Shown piece after piece: positions 61,388 through 64,000 of a stretch of DNA of 64,000 nucleotides (position 1 is the first letter of the stretch; every line of letters begins with the position of its first letter). Location of the stretch: positions 2,297,534-2,361,533 of the forward strand of contig NZ_SOBT01000008.1 of NCBI RefSeq assembly GCF_004364935.1, written 5' to 3'. This stretch comes from Panacagrimonas perspica. GTDB taxonomy: Bacteria; Pseudomonadota; Gammaproteobacteria; Nevskiales; Nevskiaceae. The notes below the pieces were generated by a model, which saw only the letters and a program-made list of their open reading frames with translations, had not been told where the DNA came from and ran no database searches. Made by a program: the position numbers and the translations under genes.

Positions 61388-63304
61388 CTACGAGACGGTC
61401 TTGGCCGACGCGCGGTTGTAGAGCAGGCCCGCGACGACCACGAACAGCGTGAGGATCTGCGCGCCGACGACCTGCATCGAGGGCGAGATGCCGAGCAGGT
61501 CGATACGCGGCACGAAGGCGAGCGGGTCCACGCCGACCCAGCCTGCTTCCTGCAGCGCGGCCACACCCTTGCCCGTCAGCACGAAGGCGAGCAAGGCGAT
61601 GAACAGCGAGCTGACCGAGAAGAAGGTGCCGATCGGCAGGCGCCGGCTGAAGCCGAGCATCGCCCAGGTGATCAGCGCGAGCGCCACGACCGCGCTGGCG
61701 AAGCCCGCGACGATCGCCACCAGCGTGTCCGGGTTCCACATGGCGGCGTAGAACAGGATCGTCTCGAACACCTCGCGATAGACCGAGATGAAGCACAGCG
61801 TGAACAGGATCCAGGCGGAGCGCGTCGACAGCGCGTGCGACAGCTTTTCCGTCAAGTACTGCTGCCAGCGGCCGGCCAGGCTCTTCTGGTGCATCCACAA
61901 GCCCACGCCGATCAGCATGACGACCGCGAACAGGCTCGCGAGTCCCTCGGTCACCTCGCGTTGCGCGCCGGCAATGTCGATCGCGTACGTCGCCAGGGCC
62001 CAGGTCGCGAAGCCCGCGATCAGCGCGCCGATCCATCCTGCGTGCACGTAGCGCATCGTCTCCAGGCGTCCCGCCTTGCGCAGGAACGCGATGATCGCGA
62101 CCACGATCAGCAGCGCTTCGAGGCCCTCGCGCAGCAGGATCGTGAACGCGCCGACGAACGCCGCCGCGGCGCTGGCGCGGCCGTGCGAAAGCGCGAGTTC
62201 CGTCCGATCGAACAGCGACTCGATATGCGCGGCCTGCGTCGACACCGCCTCCACGTCGGCGCCGCGCTGGAGGCGCGAACGCAGTTCGAGCATGCCCTTC
62301 TCCACTTCCCCGAGCAGCTCGGGATCGCGGCCGCGCAGCATCGGTTCCACCGGTTCGAAGCCGTCGATGTAGGCCGACAGCGCCTGCTCCGAGGCGCTCT
62401 TGCGATCTCCCGCCCGATACGCGGCCACGGTCTGCGCGAGGCGCTCGCGCGACAACGCGAGCAGGGTGCCGCTGCCGGCGATGGCCGCCTGCGGCGCGCC
62501 GCGCAGATAGGCCGTCACCGAATGCGCGGTGTCCTCGTCCGTTTCCGCGGCCAGCGCGGCCGGTGTGATGCGCACGAGCTGTTCGAGGTTCAGGACCCGG
62601 CCGCGCAGCGGCTCGTCCGCTTCCCAGCGCTTGCGGCCGGCGTCGGCGAGGTCCGCGGGAAACGCGAAGCGGCCGACATGGAACGCCAGCGCCCAGCGAT
62701 CCTCCACGGGCAGCTGCGCGAAGCTCTGCATCGGCGTGCCGTCGAGACCCTGGTCGATGACCTGGTAGAGCGCGAACAGGCTGCGCTGGCTCGCGCGCTT
62801 CGCGTCGGTGAAATCGATCGGCGGCGGCTGCATGGCCGCGGCGGCGGGACCGTCGCCGGCGCCGTGCGCGCCGTGACAGGCCGCGCAATGCTCGGCGTAC
62901 AGCTTTTCGCCGCGCGCGAGGTCGGGTGCTGATGCGGGGGCCCTCGCGATCGGATAGCTCTGCACGAGACGATCCGCGAGTGCATGCGCCTGGCGCCCGA
63001 CTTCGTCCGCAGGCGCCCTGGCGGTCACGAGCTGGCGCAGCGCGCGTGCGGCGTCGACGAGTTCCGGTTGCGCGCGCGCAGCCGGCAGCGCCGCGAGCTT
63101 CGTCTCGATGGTCTCCGAGAACTCCTGCATCTCCGCGTATTCCGAGGCGCTGACGACCTCACCGTCCGCGACCGCGCCGCCGTAATCGACGGCGAGGTAG
63201 TCGAGGAGTCGCCAAGTCACTGCCGCGGCATCGCTCGCGAACGCAGAGCCGGTGAACAGCGAGAGGCCGAACAGGCAGATCAGCAGCCGCAGCAAAGAGA
63301 ACAT
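61388..63304 (-). CDS. FTR1-family iron permease fused to a cytochrome c domain
   Basis: 638 residues. Signal/anchor helix (LLRLLICLFGLSLFTGSAF), a helical periplasmic domain, a cytochrome c domain with Cys140-A-A-Cys143-His144 (CAACHGAHGAGDGPA) and a distal Met candidate near PMQSFAQL, a second helical region, then the FTR1 permease with REGLE (LREGLEALLIV) and REVFE (second acidic iron motif) in seven helices. It probably oxidises or channels Fe(II) in the periplasm and takes up iron. Shares only convergence with Nit1C. Confidence 0.94.
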   Translation of the reverse strand: MFSLLRLLICLFGLSLFTGSAFASDAAAVTWRLLDYLAVDYGGAVADGEVVSASEYAEMQEFSETIETKLAALPAARAQPELVDAARALRQLVTARAPADEVGRQAHALADRLVQSYPIARAPASAPDLARGEKLYAEHCAACHGAHGAGDGPAAAAMQPPPIDFTDAKRASQRSLFALYQVIDQGLDGTPMQSFAQLPVEDRWALAFHVGRFAFPADLADAGRKRWEADEPLRGRVLNLEQLVRITPAALAAETDEDTAHSVTAYLRGAPQAAIAGSGTLLALSRERLAQTVAAYRAGDRKSASEQALSAYIDGFEPVEPMLRGRDPELLGEVEKGMLELRSRLQRGADVEAVSTQAAHIESLFDRTELALSHGRASAAAAFVGAFTILLREGLEALLIVVAIIAFLRKAGRLETMRYVHAGWIGALIAGFATWALATYAIDIAGAQREVTEGLASLFAVVMLIGVGLWMHQKSLAGRWQQYLTEKLSHALSTRSAWILFTLCFISVYREVFETILFYAAMWNPDTLVAIVAGFASAVVALALITWAMLGFSRRLPIGTFFSVSSLFIALLAFVLTGKGVAALQEAGWVGVDPLAFVPRIDLLGISPSMQVVGAQILTLFVVVAGLLYNRASAKTVS

Positions 63305-63525
63305 GGACGGGTGCGAAGCGTGAGGCGCGAGAAACGCGGGCAGTCGGGCTGGCGTCGCGCGAAGAAGGATCGGCTTTGAGCAAGGAAGGCCATCGCCGAC
63401 GTGTACGCGGTGACGGCCGGCCGGGCGGAAATTTTACACCGCGGCCACGGCGTCCGGCCGCCGACGCCGTTGAACGACGGCGCCGGTCGCGCTCCCTGCC
63501 GCGCGTCGTGTGCGGCCGCGTCGCG

Positions 63526-64000
63526 CTATTCGATCAACCCGAACCGTCTCGCCAGCGCGATCGCCTGCACGCGATTCTTGATGCGCAGCTTCTCGAAGAT
63601 GTTGCGCAGATGCCATTTCACGGTATTGGTGGACACCGACAGCCGCTCCGCGAGATCGCGGTTGGACAGGCCGGCCGACACGAAGCGCAGCAGGTTGCGC
63701 TCGCGCTCGGTGAGGCTCTCGATCAATCGATCGGCCGTGCCGGCGCCGCCCGCGTCCCCGGTCTTGGCGTCGGCTTCGCCGCCTTCGCCCGCTGCCACCA
63801 GCAGCTTCTCGAGATAGGCAAGCACCGCGTCCGGCTGCACGCCCCGCGGTGCGCGCACCTGCTTCATCAACGCGAGCGCCGGTGCGCCCTCGTCGAGAAA
63901 ACTGCGAACGAATCCGCCGGCGGCGCCGATCTCCAGCGCTTCGAGCAGCGCACGCCCCGCGAGGTTGGCCTTGTCGGCCGAACGGAACGCCATCGCGTTG
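63526..64000 (-). CDS. LuxR-family regulator, MalT/AlkS-like (5' end outside window)
   Basis: The C-terminal ~155 residues are seen: helical tetratricopeptide-like end, then LuxR HTH LTERERNLLRFVSAGLSNRDLAERLSVS with NTVKWHLRNIFEKLRIKNR. The frame stays open to the right edge, so it is a large MalT/AlkS-type activator. It precedes FTR1 on the same strand by 221 bp. No Fur-box was seen between. Confidence 0.9.
   Translation of the reverse strand, partial: NAMAFRSADKANLAGRALLEALEIGAAGGFVRSFLDEGAPALALMKQVRAPRGVQPDAVLAYLEKLLVAAGEGGEADAKTGDAGGAGTADRLIESLTERERNLLRFVSAGLSNRDLAERLSVSTNTVKWHLRNIFEKLRIKNRVQAIALARRFGLIE

Noticed and set aside
63305-63525. Fur box or iron-responsive site before FTR1
   Set aside because: No GATAATGATAAT-like sequence was found; the spacer is GC-rich and featureless.

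Overview
The window is GC-rich, densely coded chromosomal DNA, most likely from a hydrocarbon- or lipid-using gammaproteobacterium of the Nevskiales/Xanthomonadales type. This placement is inferred from the infC-rpmI-rplT-pheS-pheT-ihfA-merR-tRNA-Pro order, a Pseudomonas-like DUF1329 protein, an OmpA protein with thrombospondin type 3 repeats, a KgtP-type transporter, a PA3496-like small protein and many REP-like palindromes. No phage, integrase, transposase or CRISPR array was seen.

Layout. 1-2937: a Baeyer-Villiger-type flavin monooxygenase (cut by the left edge) divergent from an AraC regulator. 2938-8150: a KaiC-KaiB-KaiB-hybrid histidine kinase operon whose start and stop codons overlap or nearly touch. 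8311-10396: a MerR-type regulator divergent from an AlkB/XylM-type membrane di-iron hydroxylase. 10594-22869: mixed housekeeping and unknown genes (MFS transporter, TraL/ParA-like ATPase, hotdog thioesterase, VTT-domain protein, RcnB-like protein, crotonase-fold protein, transglutaminase-like exported protein, GST-like protein, tRNA-Ala, LOG-family protein). 23084-30294: lipid and envelope genes (long-chain acyl-CoA ligase divergent from an acyl-CoA dehydrogenase, OmpA/TSP3 porin, DUF2970, DUF2505, DUF1329). 30428-30802: a decayed rmlA. 30864-36517: tRNA-Pro and the translation/IHF operon, without thrS next to infC. 36669-41453: a TolC-MacA-MacB efflux operon. 41665-44661: a cNMP-binding EAL phosphodiesterase, a YnfA-type protein and an MFS transporter. 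44744-49764: a three-subunit acetone-carboxylase-like operon. 49953-53620: an EamA transporter, a two-gene ABC exporter and a small exported repeat protein. 53920-61368: a MocR regulator divergent from a complete seven-gene Nit1C cluster (nitrilase, radical SAM, acetyltransferase, AIR-synthase-like and flavin oxidoreductase), with a sigma-54 promoter candidate. 61388-64000: an FTR1 permease fused to cytochrome c and a LuxR-family regulator cut by the right edge.

How the genes fit together. Several modules point to growth on hydrophobic or small ketone/nitrile substrates: terminal or methyl oxidation (AlkB/XylM-like), Baeyer-Villiger oxidation, acyl-CoA activation and beta-oxidation, ATP-dependent ketone carboxylation and nitrile metabolism under nitrogen limitation. 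The most unusual signals are the KaiC2-type operon with two different KaiB paralogs, the Nit1C cluster with its sigma-54-like promoter and a REP element in the 5' part of its acetyltransferase gene, a secreted protein built from three 30-31-residue cysteine repeats, and several families of inverted repeats lying directly behind stop codons or inside operons.
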